This document shows, piece by piece, positions 8,090-16,984 of a stretch of DNA of 36,587 bases. This DNA is from Oscillospiraceae bacterium (GTDB lineage Bacteria > Bacillota > Clostridia > Oscillospirales > Oscillospiraceae). The notes under the pieces were generated by a model that worked only from the letters and a program-made list of their open reading frames with translations, was not told the DNA's origin and did no database searches. Position numbers and translations under genes: made by a program. Numbering within the stretch: the stretch's first letter is position 1; every line of letters begins with the position of its first letter. The DNA is taken from positions 1 through 36,587 of the forward strand of contig JAFODZ010000015.1 in the NCBI GenBank assembly GCA_017380435.1. The letters run 5' to 3'.

Positions 8090-8185
8090 TGCTTTCGCCC
8101 CATCCAAACCGATGCATAAAATATCCCTTTCCCCCACCAACACAACCCAAAGTCCAACATTTTACGCTTCTTTGTCTGATTCTTC

Positions 8186-8214
8186 TTGAATCCGCCTCTA
8201 TACCGTGATATAAT
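8186..8214 (+). promoter_or_regulatory. Promoter of the lone plus-strand GT4 gene
   Basis: TTGAAT (8186-8191), 17-base spacer, TATAAT (8209-8214), followed by AGGAGAG just before ATG 8245. The predicted 5' leader is about 25 bases. Confidence 0.8.
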
Positions 8215-8244
8215 TTATCATTATTTGGGTTAGGAGAGAGAAAT

Positions 8245-9327
8245 ATGAAGATCCTGATCATCACCAACCACTCCTATATGCTCTATCGCTTCCGTCGGGA
8301 GTTGATCGCAGCGCTCCAGCAGGACCACGAGGTCGTCCTCAGTATGCCCTTCGTGGGCCACGAGGAGGATTTTATAGCCATGGGACTGCGTTGCATCGAA
8401 ACCGATGTAGATCGCCGGGGAATCAATCCCGTCCGGGATCTGAAGCTGCTGACCGCCTACAGACGCCTGCTTCGAACTGAGCGCCCCGACCTGGTTTTGA
8501 CCTATTCCATCAAACCCAATATTTATGCCGGTTTGGTATGCCGGGCTATGCATATCCCCTACTGTGCCAATGTGCAGGGTTTGGGAACAGCCTTTCAGCG
8601 CAAGGGCCTTTCCCTGCTCGTAACTATGCTCTACCGCACAGCTCTGAAAAAATCCAAGGTGGTTTTCTTCGAAAACCAGGGCAATGCTCAGGAATTCATT
8701 ACCCGCAAGATTCTCCCCCGTGAACAGATAACCGTCCTTCCCGGCGCAGGCATCAATCTGGAGCGCTACCCGATAACGGCATATCCCGAAAACAAACAGG
8801 TCCGCTTCCTGTACCTGGGACGCATTATGCAGGAAAAGGGCATCAGCGAGCTTTTCACCGCTATGCGCCGCCTCCACCGTGAGCTGGGCGATAAGGTGAT
8901 TCTGGATTTGGTCGGCTTCTTCGACGATGACTACGAAGCCCAGGTCAATGCGCTTGTAGCAGAGGGCATTGCTGTGTTCCACGGTTTTCAAACCGACCCC
9001 ACCCCCTACTATGCCTCCGCAGACTGCGTAGTCCTGCCCAGCTACCACGAGGGACTGAGCAATGTTCTCCTGGAAGCCGCCGCCATTGGCCGCCCTGTGA
9101 TCACCAGCGACATCCACGGCTGTAAAGAAGCTGTAAATCCGGATCTCAGCGGTCTTCTGTGTCCGCCAAAAGACGCAGAGGCTCTGTACCAAAAGATGCT
9201 GCAAATGGCCAATATGAGCCGTACCGACCGTGCGAAAATGGGCCTTGCCGGTCGCAAAAAAGTGGAACAGGAATTCGAAAAAAACATGGTGGTCCAAAAG
9301 ACCATCCAAGCAATTTTTGCAAAATAA
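8245..9327 (+). CDS. Glycosyltransferase family 4 (CapM/PglA-like)
   Basis: 360 residues with a GT-B fold layout. The N-terminal domain has the GT4 pattern of WbpH/CapM/PglA-like enzymes (opening ILIITNHSYMLYRFRRELI, then YSIKPNIYAG and NVQGLGTAF). The C-terminal domain has FLYLGRIMQEKGI and the nucleotide-sugar E-x7-E motif in YHEGLSNVLLEA. It would transfer an activated hexose or HexNAc to an undecaprenyl-linked intermediate on the cytoplasmic membrane face. Unlike every other glycosyltransferase in this locus it lies on the plus strand as its own unit, with a strong promoter, an AGGAGAG ribosome site and a terminator at 9339-9374. It may act on a different acceptor or have been added independently. 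Donor and acceptor cannot be read from sequence. Confidence 0.92.
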   Translation: MKILIITNHSYMLYRFRRELIAALQQDHEVVLSMPFVGHEEDFIAMGLRCIETDVDRRGINPVRDLKLLTAYRRLLRTERPDLVLTYSIKPNIYAGLVCRAMHIPYCANVQGLGTAFQRKGLSLLVTMLYRTALKKSKVVFFENQGNAQEFITRKILPREQITVLPGAGINLERYPITAYPENKQVRFLYLGRIMQEKGISELFTAMRRLHRELGDKVILDLVGFFDDDYEAQVNALVAEGIAVFHGFQTDPTPYYASADCVVLPSYHEGLSNVLLEAAAIGRPVITSDIHGCKEAVNPDLSGLLCPPKDAEALYQKMLQMANMSRTDRAKMGLAGRKKVEQEFEKNMVVQKTIQAIFAK

Positions 9328-9338
9328 GCGCATATATT

Positions 9339-9374
9339 AACTCCCGTTGGTCGGATGTCCGCCCAACGGGAGTT
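9339..9374. terminator. Terminator between convergent genes
   Basis: A perfect 12-bp hairpin, AACTCCCGTTGG (9339-9350) with its complement at 9363-9374, followed on the plus strand by GATTTATTT. It ends the GT4 transcript and could also stop the long minus-strand EPS operon ending at 9424, though the minus-side T tract is weaker. Confidence 0.8.
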
Positions 9375-9423
9375 GATTTATTTAGAAGCAATCCTGTATC
9401 AGGCACCGACGAAGAAATACAGG

Positions 9424-9987
9424 CTATTTTCGCTTCAGTATTCTGGCTGGCACCCCACCGACGACGCAGCTCTCGGGAACATCACAAATCACCACCGCAT
9501 TGGCGCCAACCACAACATTGTCACCGACAGTTATTGATCCTAGAACCTTAGCGCCGCAGGTAATTGTCACATTATCTCCAATAGTAGGAGGATCTCCCTG
9601 TCCATTATAGCCAATAGTTACCTGCTGGTTGATCCAACAGTTCTCGCCAATTGATTTGGCCGCAATCATGGTTGCAAAGCCATGTTGAATAAACAATCCA
9701 CCACCGATTTCAAAGGCATCAATGTACAGACTGTCCATTGGCGGATAACAAAAGGCCAGCAGCCGCCTTCTGACGGGGAAAGCCCGGTGCCGGTAGATCA
9801 CCAAATTACGGAATTCCTTGAATCTCCACAGTAGCAGCGCCATAGCATGCCGGTCCGAGCAGTTCAGACTATGTATTTGCTTCCACCGGGATAGGTCTTT
9901 GCGCAGCCTGTCGTCCCTGTGAAGCAGCATACTGGGGATCCAATAGCGAATCCGCATCAACAGATTCAGTGGTCCATTCACTTGCAT
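9424..9987 (-). CDS. CysE-type hexapeptide-repeat O-acetyltransferase
   Basis: 187 residues. The C-terminal half is a left-handed beta-helix with hexapeptide turns (IGENCWINQQVTIGYNG, PTIGDNVTITCGAKVLG, ITVGDNVVVGANAVV), the catalytic-type histidine in FIQHGFA, and the family ending VVGGVPARIL. It resembles serine acetyltransferase-like enzymes (WcaB/EpsC types) that acetylate sugars of exopolysaccharide from acetyl-CoA. ATG 9987 is preferred to a GTG one codon upstream because AAAGG is correctly spaced. It is last in the 25-9.4 kb operon, 20 bases after the flippase gene. True substrate, sugar or serine, is undetermined. Confidence 0.87.
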   Translation of the reverse strand: MQVNGPLNLLMRIRYWIPSMLLHRDDRLRKDLSRWKQIHSLNCSDRHAMALLLWRFKEFRNLVIYRHRAFPVRRRLLAFCYPPMDSLYIDAFEIGGGLFIQHGFATMIAAKSIGENCWINQQVTIGYNGQGDPPTIGDNVTITCGAKVLGSITVGDNVVVGANAVVICDVPESCVVGGVPARILKRK

Positions 9988-10007
9988 CACACCTTTCTTT
10001 CAGTAAA

Positions 10008-11546
10008 TTACCGTTTCAACAGAATACTGCGCACATTGTGCACCACCTGTTTCAGTTTCTCAAATTCCGGGGTTTCGAAGAAAGCCACCAAAAATACACA
10101 ATTGGTGATCAGACTACATAGAACTATCTTGATAAGAGATCGCACCAGTGCAGAGCCACCCACAAAACGGAAGACAATCCAGCAGACTCCTCCGGCGATT
10201 AGCAAAACCACTAGATTACAGCAATATCTCTTCAGATAGATCCAGGGAGAGCGGAAGAATCCGTGCTTCATAACCACGAACGGGTCATACCACAGATTTG
10301 TCATTCCGCGAGCAAGGGTAGTTGCCAGTAGAATGCCAAAAACTCCCCAACTACGACCCAACAGAATTGAAAAGATGATATTTAGAATACCGGTGCCGAT
10401 CTGTAGAAAGCGTCCGTAGCGAAACAGACCCAGGGTATGCTTATAGGTCCACACCGCATTCATCATACCCACAGTATAAAAATTCAGCGCCATAACCAGC
10501 GGAATTTCAAATCCCATCACGTAATCCGCACCAAAACAAAGCTCTACCAAGTCCCCTGAGCAGAAAATAATACCCAATGCACCCCAGCCGAAGATCCAAA
10601 AGTTCATTAGATTCAAAAAACGGAACATCTCAAACTGACTATCCTTGTTCTCTGTTACATTATGATTTCCGATGCTGGCAGTCAGACCGTTAAACAAAAG
10701 AGACAGCAAGGAGTTTAGAGTATTGACCAGCATAGTATAGTTGGAAGCAATACCGGTGACGGTCAATCCATCAAAAAAGGTTACAAGGATATTATCCGTG
10801 CTGTTCACCAGTAAGCCTGAGATTTTATAAAAGGTCAGATCCCGCACATTGGAGAATATCTGTTTTCGCTCCGCTTTGGGCAGTGGCTGAACGTCCTTTT
10901 TCTTAATATACGGAAACTTCTTCACCGCGATACGAGAAACCACCACATTGTTCACAAATACACCTAATGACTGAATCAGCAGATAGGCCATATAATTTCT
11001 AAACAGAAGTAGCGCAACAATCTGCAAGATACTTTGGCAGATTGTTACCATATAATTCACAGCAGCTACGATGTAGTTTTGCTGAGCCGCAACAATCAGG
11101 GATGAGCGGTAGCTGAAGAAATAGGTGCTGGCGGTATTGAATAGGTTGACGGCGTACAGTAGGTAGATGCTTTCCTGGATAGCAGGCTGACTCTGAATGA
11201 TTAGATTTAGAAAGGGCATCAGTGCCAAACCAACAGCAGCAACTGCCAGACCAATGATCCGGTAGGCTGCGCCGTAAAGCCTCACCAGCGACGCAATCTT
11301 CGCCTCATCGTTCTCCGCCAGGGGCTTGTACAGGGCGAAGACCACTGCGCTGCCGATCCCAAGTTCTGCCAGGGACAACATACTAAGTAGACTGGTAAAT
11401 AAACCGTTAACGCCCAAATAATCCGCAGACAGGCATTGGACGAATATCATCCGGCAAACAAAACCTACGACTGTATTGAGTGCATAGCCCACAATACCTG
11501 CAAATGTATTCAGGAGGGTATATTCCGTTCTGGAACGTTTTTTCAT
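10008..11546 (-). CDS. wzx: Oligosaccharide flippase (Wzx/MOP superfamily)
   Basis: 512 residues, hydrophobic throughout with roughly 12-14 membrane helices. The N-terminal region (TLLNTFAGIVGYALNTVVGF, DYLGVNGLFTSLLSMLSLAELGIG) matches the polysaccharide biosynthesis/MOP flippase family that moves undecaprenyl-linked repeat units across the membrane. The start at 11546 is chosen over 11615 because GTGAGG, overlapping the previous gene's TGA, is well placed and the extension would overlap the upstream gene by 62 bases. It is the only clear flippase in the locus, so it is the likely exporter of the repeat unit to the EpsG-like polymerase. Confidence 0.92.
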   Translation of the reverse strand: MKKRSRTEYTLLNTFAGIVGYALNTVVGFVCRMIFVQCLSADYLGVNGLFTSLLSMLSLAELGIGSAVVFALYKPLAENDEAKIASLVRLYGAAYRIIGLAVAAVGLALMPFLNLIIQSQPAIQESIYLLYAVNLFNTASTYFFSYRSSLIVAAQQNYIVAAVNYMVTICQSILQIVALLLFRNYMAYLLIQSLGVFVNNVVVSRIAVKKFPYIKKKDVQPLPKAERKQIFSNVRDLTFYKISGLLVNSTDNILVTFFDGLTVTGIASNYTMLVNTLNSLLSLLFNGLTASIGNHNVTENKDSQFEMFRFLNLMNFWIFGWGALGIIFCSGDLVELCFGADYVMGFEIPLVMALNFYTVGMMNAVWTYKHTLGLFRYGRFLQIGTGILNIIFSILLGRSWGVFGILLATTLARGMTNLWYDPFVVMKHGFFRSPWIYLKRYCCNLVVLLIAGGVCWIVFRFVGGSALVRSLIKIVLCSLITNCVFLVAFFETPEFEKLKQVVHNVRSILLKR

Positions 11547-11553
11547 AGCAGCC

Positions 11554-13383
11554 TCACTTAAATTGCCTTTTCCATTTTTCAATAGTTTCCCAGGGCATAT
11601 GAATTCTGGTTTCAAATTCTTCGTTCACGCGGTCACCCAGTGTCGCAGGAATATTCTCCCGACGGATCAGAGGTAGCGCAGTATCTGCGCTAATGCACTC
11701 TGCCCGGTTGTCGATAGATACAACCAGACTCCGATGGCCCTTACTCAAAGCCCGAATACCTGCATGAAGCCGGGTGCCCACATAATCCAGGTCTTCCTGG
11801 GCAAGGATGGCATCATAGTCCGCCAAGGTACCGGGAATCAGCACCAGTTTATCTCCATAGCCCAGCTCCCGAATATAGCCAAGGTCCTCCCGACCCTGTA
11901 GCCACAGATATACAGTTTCATAATTTTCCAGCAAGATGTCCAACATAGCAGCATCATTCTGAGGATCCTGGTTGTAATCCGTGACAGTACTTACCACATT
12001 CCGGGCCTTTTGAGAAGGGATCGCAGCGCAGTGCTCCGGTGTCAGATTCCACATAGTGGGGCAACCAGTGTTCAAAACATTGTTAATCCCCATAGCTTTC
12101 AGCTTTTTTTCAGAAAAGCTATCCCGGACCGAATGGATCCCACGTTTTGTCAAAATAGTACGAAGCAATAGCTTAGTATATAAATCATAGCGTTCTTCTT
12201 TGGAGTCAAAGCCCACACCCATCAGCAGTGTTCCACAGTACGGTGTCACCTGTGTTCCCAGTTGCCACAGACCATAGCTACGCATTCTGCCGGATAGAAT
12301 ATTGGTGCCACAAAGGATCTTTCTGCCGGACGACCTCAACTGTGCTAATTCCTCCTTGTTTGCAAGCCGATGGGTAGGTATATGCCCCATAGCAGAGGTT
12401 TGCACACAGTTTCTCAGTTGCAGCAGGCAACATTCCATAATGATATGGTCGCCACAGTTGTCACTATCCATCCCTGTGTCCAAAAGTACAGCCTTATCAC
12501 CGCCCGGCCATGCTACCCTTGCCTGTGCAATCCCCCAGTAATAAGGAAACGCATCCTTGACTTCGATCATTTTTTTCTTGGTTCTTTTCATCAGTCGGGC
12601 TGGCAGCTTTGTAACCATATCCATAGCGCTGTACTTTTGAGCAACGCTTTCCGCCAGTAGAATACACCCGCCCAGACGCCCACCAAAGCGTTGTTTAATA
12701 TTTTTTTGGTGGGCAATTTCCTGTTTGATCTTGTCATCTACCCAGCTTGCGGTAAAATGATGTATTGATACCGTTCTAGCAGTCTTTGTCAGCCTACCGG
12801 TACGGAAATTTTTAGGGCATAGCACATCCGAAGCATATACCGTAAATTCTGGAAACCTTTGATCTGTATTTTCTGACCGCAACCCCATCCTGCGAAGCAC
12901 CTGCGTTGTATAATGCGGAGATGGTAATATATTTAACGAGCCATCTAAATTTATAAAGCTAACCGTGTCGTAGAAGTCACGCAGTCGTTTAATTGTTTTA
13001 TCCTTTGCCTCTGCACCAAACCCGTGTCCACAGTTTACATAGAACTGGTCATCACAGTCCGTTAGTTCAAATCCAAAAAAATTTCGATTATCCAACAATT
13101 CATCAAACGACCGTACCATTTCCACGTCGGTATCCAAGTAGATGCCGCCGTGTTCATAAACAATATCCAGCCGGGCATAATCGGGAACAAATCCCCATTT
13201 CTTTGCTTCATAAGCCTGGCGCATATATTCGTTCTTGGTAAAATCGTAGTTGGTTTCATTCCACTCCCGGATCTCGTAATCCGGGCAATACCGTTTCCAG
13301 CTTTCAATGCAGTATAGTACCGACTGGGGTTTGGGCTTATCCCCAACCCAACAGTAGTGGATTATTTTGGGAATTTTGGTCAT
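11554..13383 (-). CDS. Two-domain GT32 glycosyltransferase / polysaccharide pyruvyltransferase fusion
   Basis: 609 residues. Residues 1 to about 240 form a GT32 (DXD sugar-binding, OCH1/TcdA-like) domain: KIIHYCWVG at the start, then FVPDYARLDIVYEHGGIYLDTDVE with the DTD metal site. Residues about 290-609 match polysaccharide pyruvyl transferases (CsaB/WcaK type): DTGMDSDNCGDHIIMECCLL near the start, a HSVRDSFSEKKL segment, and the late GTRLHAGIRAL motif. The protein could add a sugar and then a ketal-linked pyruvate from phosphoenolpyruvate, giving an acidic EPS. The two activities are normally separate proteins. No in-frame stop or length anomaly suggests a sequencing join. It overlaps the DUF1919 gene by 4 bases (ATGA), indicating coupled translation. 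Confidence 0.88.
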   Translation of the reverse strand: MTKIPKIIHYCWVGDKPKPQSVLYCIESWKRYCPDYEIREWNETNYDFTKNEYMRQAYEAKKWGFVPDYARLDIVYEHGGIYLDTDVEMVRSFDELLDNRNFFGFELTDCDDQFYVNCGHGFGAEAKDKTIKRLRDFYDTVSFINLDGSLNILPSPHYTTQVLRRMGLRSENTDQRFPEFTVYASDVLCPKNFRTGRLTKTARTVSIHHFTASWVDDKIKQEIAHQKNIKQRFGGRLGGCILLAESVAQKYSAMDMVTKLPARLMKRTKKKMIEVKDAFPYYWGIAQARVAWPGGDKAVLLDTGMDSDNCGDHIIMECCLLQLRNCVQTSAMGHIPTHRLANKEELAQLRSSGRKILCGTNILSGRMRSYGLWQLGTQVTPYCGTLLMGVGFDSKEERYDLYTKLLLRTILTKRGIHSVRDSFSEKKLKAMGINNVLNTGCPTMWNLTPEHCAAIPSQKARNVVSTVTDYNQDPQNDAAMLDILLENYETVYLWLQGREDLGYIRELGYGDKLVLIPGTLADYDAILAQEDLDYVGTRLHAGIRALSKGHRSLVVSIDNRAECISADTALPLIRRENIPATLGDRVNEEFETRIHMPWETIEKWKRQFK

Positions 13384-14003
13384 AAAGCATCCTCACTCGA
13401 TGTTTGATTCAAAAATGAAATATAATCGAAATCATCCATATATCTGCGTATTAGAAATTGTTCCTTAAAATCAGTTAGTATCCCTACGCAGTTCTCTTCC
13501 TCGAAATCAGCAATATAGTAAGCAGATTTGAATTCCGGATATGGTTTATGCGTGAATATCACCTTTCTGGGATACGGCAATGCATCAAAGCGTTTGATGG
13601 TGTCATATGTACAATCGTCACTATCAACGCCCACTATGAACAAGTTGTCCCAATCGATCCGCAGTTTGCGTGCGTTCCACTTTTCGGTTGCCTCTTCGAT
13701 GGTCTTGTAATGGTTGAACCGGATCTCCACATCCCCAACCATACCACAGGGGTAGCCAAATCGGTCATCCTGGAAGGGCACCACCGGCTGTTCAAGATAC
13801 CACTTGAGGTTCTCCAGAAAGCGCACATAGTCATTCATATTGAAGCTGAGATTGATCGTAGGAGAACGGTATTGCATCTTCATATCGTAGTACATAAAGG
13901 TACCAATGCAGTTGGATGCAATAATAGTAGGCTGACGGTTTTTCAGCCGAAGCCGCTTCAGTTCTTTATAGAACCGCCATTCAATTCTTTGAACTAGATT
14001 CAT
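13380..14003 (-). CDS. DUF1919 family exopolysaccharide-associated protein
   Basis: 207 residues, recognised as DUF1919 by the pattern TIIASNCIGTFMYYDMKMQYRSPTINL, the central FQDDRFGYPCGMVGDVEIRFNHY and the VDSDDC segment. Members recur in capsule and LPS loci, often beside glycosyltransferases, without a proven reaction. It has no signal peptide or membrane segment, so it is cytoplasmic. ATG 14003 (preceded by GGAGAG) is preferred over a TTG at 14015. It begins one base after the acyltransferase stop and overlaps the GT32/pyruvyltransferase start by 4 bases, so it probably works with those enzymes on the repeat unit. Confidence 0.85.
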   Translation of the reverse strand: MNLVQRIEWRFYKELKRLRLKNRQPTIIASNCIGTFMYYDMKMQYRSPTINLSFNMNDYVRFLENLKWYLEQPVVPFQDDRFGYPCGMVGDVEIRFNHYKTIEEATEKWNARKLRIDWDNLFIVGVDSDDCTYDTIKRFDALPYPRKVIFTHKPYPEFKSAYYIADFEEENCVGILTDFKEQFLIRRYMDDFDYISFLNQTSSEDAL

Positions 14004-14004
14004 A

Positions 14005-15009
14005 CTACTCTCCAATCAGCACTTTCAGCTTTGTTTTACGAACCAATTCCGTCAGGCCGTAGGCAGCTGCACCAAACACCACCAGATTGATAAGCACCAC
14101 CAGAACCGGACTGGCATTGGGGATGGTAGCAAAAGTCATATAGATCAGCGGTGAATGGAACAGATATACGCCAAAGCTGTTGCGGTCAACCTTCTGCACT
14201 ACAGTGCAGGTTTTCTCCTGCATAGCACCATAGATATTAACGATACTCAGCGCCTTGACTGTCAGGGCGATCAGCACCCGGATATTGTCCGCCCAGAGAC
14301 AGTAGGCAAGGAGCGCTATATTCAGCACCAATAGTGCCCACTTCACCAGGGAAATACTGTAGATTTTCCGAAGGGGCTTCTGATATACATTCAAGAAATA
14401 GCCTAGGCTGAACCAGATAAGATATCCATAGGCGCTCTGTAGCGGTCCATAGCCCAAGCTGAACCGATAACCCTCCAGGTAGATTCCAATGGCTGCTATA
14501 CACAGAAACAATGCAGGAAATTTTCGGATTCCTGGGATTCGCTCCACTATAGTCAAAATCAGTTCAGCCAACACAAAGATAAGAAACAGTGCAGGCAAAA
14601 ACCACAGATGTCCCATATCACTTGCGTTCAGCAACTTGTAAGCAAAGTCAAAGACTCCCATATCCTGGTAGCTGGAAAACCTCACAAGCAACCGAATGGG
14701 CAGCAGGAATAAAACGCCAATCCCCAGATAGGGAAGTAACAGGCGCTTAGCCTTATTTTTCAAGAGGAAAAGTATGCCTTTGTTCTTCCCATGTGTAAAA
14801 ACAAACAGATAACCGGACAGGGAGAAAAACAGCGGCATCTGGATAATGTCGATTATGTTCTTAAGTTCATTCAAAAACGGCACTCGAACACTAGTTTCGT
14901 ACAGATCCCAAGCAGAGGAATACAGTATAATGCTGTGTCCCAAAACCACCAGGAAGATAGCCAATGCACGGATATTTCCGATCTGTGTCAGTCTGTTTTT
15001 CTTTTCCAT
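14005..15009 (-). CDS. Acyltransferase 3 family membrane O-acyltransferase (OafA/WecH-like)
   Basis: 334 residues with about ten membrane helices. The N-terminus carries the family signature IGNIRALAIFLVVLGHSIILY, including the arginine and catalytic-type histidine, followed by MPLFFSLSGYLF. Such integral membrane enzymes move acetyl or succinyl groups from cytoplasmic acyl-CoA to sugars of surface polysaccharides. It sits mid-operon, 11 bases after a GT2 gene and directly before DUF1919. With the hexapeptide acetyltransferases nearby it points to a heavily O-acylated polymer. The acyl donor and sugar position cannot be deduced. Confidence 0.92.
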   Translation of the reverse strand: MEKKNRLTQIGNIRALAIFLVVLGHSIILYSSAWDLYETSVRVPFLNELKNIIDIIQMPLFFSLSGYLFVFTHGKNKGILFLLKNKAKRLLLPYLGIGVLFLLPIRLLVRFSSYQDMGVFDFAYKLLNASDMGHLWFLPALFLIFVLAELILTIVERIPGIRKFPALFLCIAAIGIYLEGYRFSLGYGPLQSAYGYLIWFSLGYFLNVYQKPLRKIYSISLVKWALLVLNIALLAYCLWADNIRVLIALTVKALSIVNIYGAMQEKTCTVVQKVDRNSFGVYLFHSPLIYMTFATIPNASPVLVVLINLVVFGAAAYGLTELVRKTKLKVLIGE

Positions 15010-15020
15010 ATCTTTTCCTT

Positions 15021-15962
15021 TTAGTAAATCAACTCATGCAGCCAGGGGGCCTTTTTCAGCAGCACCAACCGTAACTTCATTTTTGTAGATGTGGCTGAGT
15101 GGTGCATCAGATGGTCATAGGCAACCTGGAACCACGCCCACATCTGTTGAAATTTCTCCCTATTTGCTTCAGTTCGGGGAATTTTAGTGCTACCTCTGCA
15201 AACATCTACATACAAGCTTTCGCAAGCCTCCTCTGCGTAATGAGGGATTTGGTTCTCAATCAGATAGGACATTCGCCGGTACACCGCTTCGATCCGGTCA
15301 AAATACCTGTCCGTATATACCTGTCTTCCCAAAATACTGTTGCGGCGAGAGAGATAATAGTATCCAACACGACCTGTGAGAGCAATACCATCCGCACGGT
15401 GCGCCAGGATATGATAAACAAAGGTATCTTCGTAAAATTTTCCTTTTGGGAAACGAACTTCTCCGAACAAGTCCGCACGAAACAGTTTGTTACAGACAGA
15501 TGGCTGTTTTAGTGTTTCGAACCGTTCATTGCCCTGGAGAACAGTCAGCTCCGTTACCGGGCAGTAGAACGCTTCCATTTCCCCGTCCTCGTAAATCCTA
15601 AGCATATTGCAAACCGCCATTTGGCAGTTATAGGTTTTTGCCACAGCATACATACTTTCTATAGCATCCTCCGCAAGGAAATCGTCGCTATCGACAAATA
15701 CATACCAGTCTCCCGTTGCAATATCGATGCCCGCATTTCGAGCATCGGATAAACCACCGTTTTCCTTGTGGGTCACCCGGATCCTGATATCCTTCTCCGC
15801 CCAGGCATCGCAGATAATACCAGAGGAATCTGTAGAACCATCATCAGAAAGGATGATTTCCAAATTCTGATAACTCTGTGTGCAAATGCTTTGTATACAC
15901 TTATCCAAATACGGCTCTACATTATACACTGGAACGATAACAGATATCAGTTCTTGTTTCAT
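15021..15962 (-). CDS. Glycosyltransferase family 2 (EPS side)
   Basis: 313 residues. A GT-A domain with the N-terminal signature ELISVIVPVYNVEPYLDKCI, the SDDGSTD nucleotide-binding motif, KENGGLSDARN and the metal-binding VDSDDF at roughly residue 90. The C-terminal third is helical and variable, probably acceptor-binding. It would transfer a sugar from an NDP-donor to the lipid-linked repeat unit. It is one of four clear GT2 genes in this operon and is close in sequence style to the gene immediately upstream (12 bases away), suggesting duplication and divergence. Linkage and donor unknown. Confidence 0.93.
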   Translation of the reverse strand: MKQELISVIVPVYNVEPYLDKCIQSICTQSYQNLEIILSDDGSTDSSGIICDAWAEKDIRIRVTHKENGGLSDARNAGIDIATGDWYVFVDSDDFLAEDAIESMYAVAKTYNCQMAVCNMLRIYEDGEMEAFYCPVTELTVLQGNERFETLKQPSVCNKLFRADLFGEVRFPKGKFYEDTFVYHILAHRADGIALTGRVGYYYLSRRNSILGRQVYTDRYFDRIEAVYRRMSYLIENQIPHYAEEACESLYVDVCRGSTKIPRTEANREKFQQMWAWFQVAYDHLMHHSATSTKMKLRLVLLKKAPWLHELIY

Positions 15963-15974
15963 ATCATTGCCCTC

Positions 15975-16925
15975 TCATATTCCAATTTTCAGTCTGTTGC
16001 GCAGCCTGCAAGTAAAAGGAAAAGATATGCGCCCCAGGGTCAACCACAGGCGATCCTTTGCGGTTCCGTAATTTACATACTGCGACCGTAGAATTCTCCC
16101 CAGTTCTTTTATCGCAGCGCCAGTTTCCGCAGGTGGAAAATTCCGCAGGATCAGCTGTCCATGGTACAGGCAACTAAAATATAGTTCCTTCCTGCATAGG
16201 GGTTCCAACTCTGGGAAATGAATACCCATATATTGCAACCGCTGAGTCTTCGCATCGATAGCCCGAAGCCTTTTAGGGATAGTAAGCGAATGCATCACAG
16301 ATTCTTCATGCTGCCGATAAGCATACAGTACACTGCGTATGTGAACCAACTTCCTGGCATTTCCAATCACCCGGTAAGTCCAGTATTCATCGTCGATTCC
16401 CGTACCAGCCGGAAAACGCACATCTGCGATCGCACTGCGACGGTAGAGCTTGTTGGGTGGTGTCTGACAAAACAAGGAATCCATTATGTGCAATCTCATA
16501 GCCTCAGCAGCTGTGCAAACCACCTTTTCCGCCTCGGAGGCAGAAAAGGACGCACAGTCATTGGAGGTTTTTACCATTTCGCACTCCACAATATCCATAT
16601 CATCGGTCATATATGTCAGCAATCGCTCATAAGTATCCGGGGAAATAAAGTCGTCGCTATCCACCAGACCCACGAAAGTGCCCTGAGCAATATCAAAACC
16701 TGCATTCCTCGCGGGACCGCCTCCACCGTTTTCCTTGTGAATTACTTTAATGCGGCTATCCCGTTCCGCCCATGCATCACACATAGCCGGGCAACGATCC
16801 GGACTCCCGTCATCCACAAGAATAATCTCCAAGTTTTTATAGGTCTGATTCACAATCGATTCAACACACTGGTCCAGATATTTTTCAACATTATACACCG
16901 GCACGATCACACTAATCAAGTCCAT
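15975..16925 (-). CDS. Glycosyltransferase family 2
   Basis: 316 residues. N-terminal MDLISVIVPVYNVEKYLDQC, VDDGSPD, KENGGGGPARNAG and VDSDDF are standard GT2 motifs. The C-terminal portion carries basic and aromatic patches but no clear membrane helix. ATG 16925 is chosen over a GTG two codons upstream, with GGTGAG ahead of it. It follows a 230-base interval holding a possible small membrane-protein gene and precedes another GT2 by 12 bases. It probably adds one sugar of the repeat unit. Confidence 0.92.
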   Translation of the reverse strand: MDLISVIVPVYNVEKYLDQCVESIVNQTYKNLEIILVDDGSPDRCPAMCDAWAERDSRIKVIHKENGGGGPARNAGFDIAQGTFVGLVDSDDFISPDTYERLLTYMTDDMDIVECEMVKTSNDCASFSASEAEKVVCTAAEAMRLHIMDSLFCQTPPNKLYRRSAIADVRFPAGTGIDDEYWTYRVIGNARKLVHIRSVLYAYRQHEESVMHSLTIPKRLRAIDAKTQRLQYMGIHFPELEPLCRKELYFSCLYHGQLILRNFPPAETGAAIKELGRILRSQYVNYGTAKDRLWLTLGRISFPFTCRLRNRLKIGI

Positions 16926-16984
16926 AAACACTCACCATCTCTTTTGAAATACCCGCTTCCGCAAATAAATTGCAAATACAATAT

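Noticed and set aside
7777..8143. Two overlapping minus-strand frames before the ABC gene, considered as precursor peptides or leader genes
   Set aside because: Both run through the dispersed repeat and have poor ribosome sites; kept only as a note in the leader finding.
8230..9333. Long minus-strand frame of 367 codons opposite the plus-strand glycosyltransferase
   Set aside because: The plus strand has clear GT4 motifs, promoter and terminator; the antisense frame has no family features and arises from codon bias.
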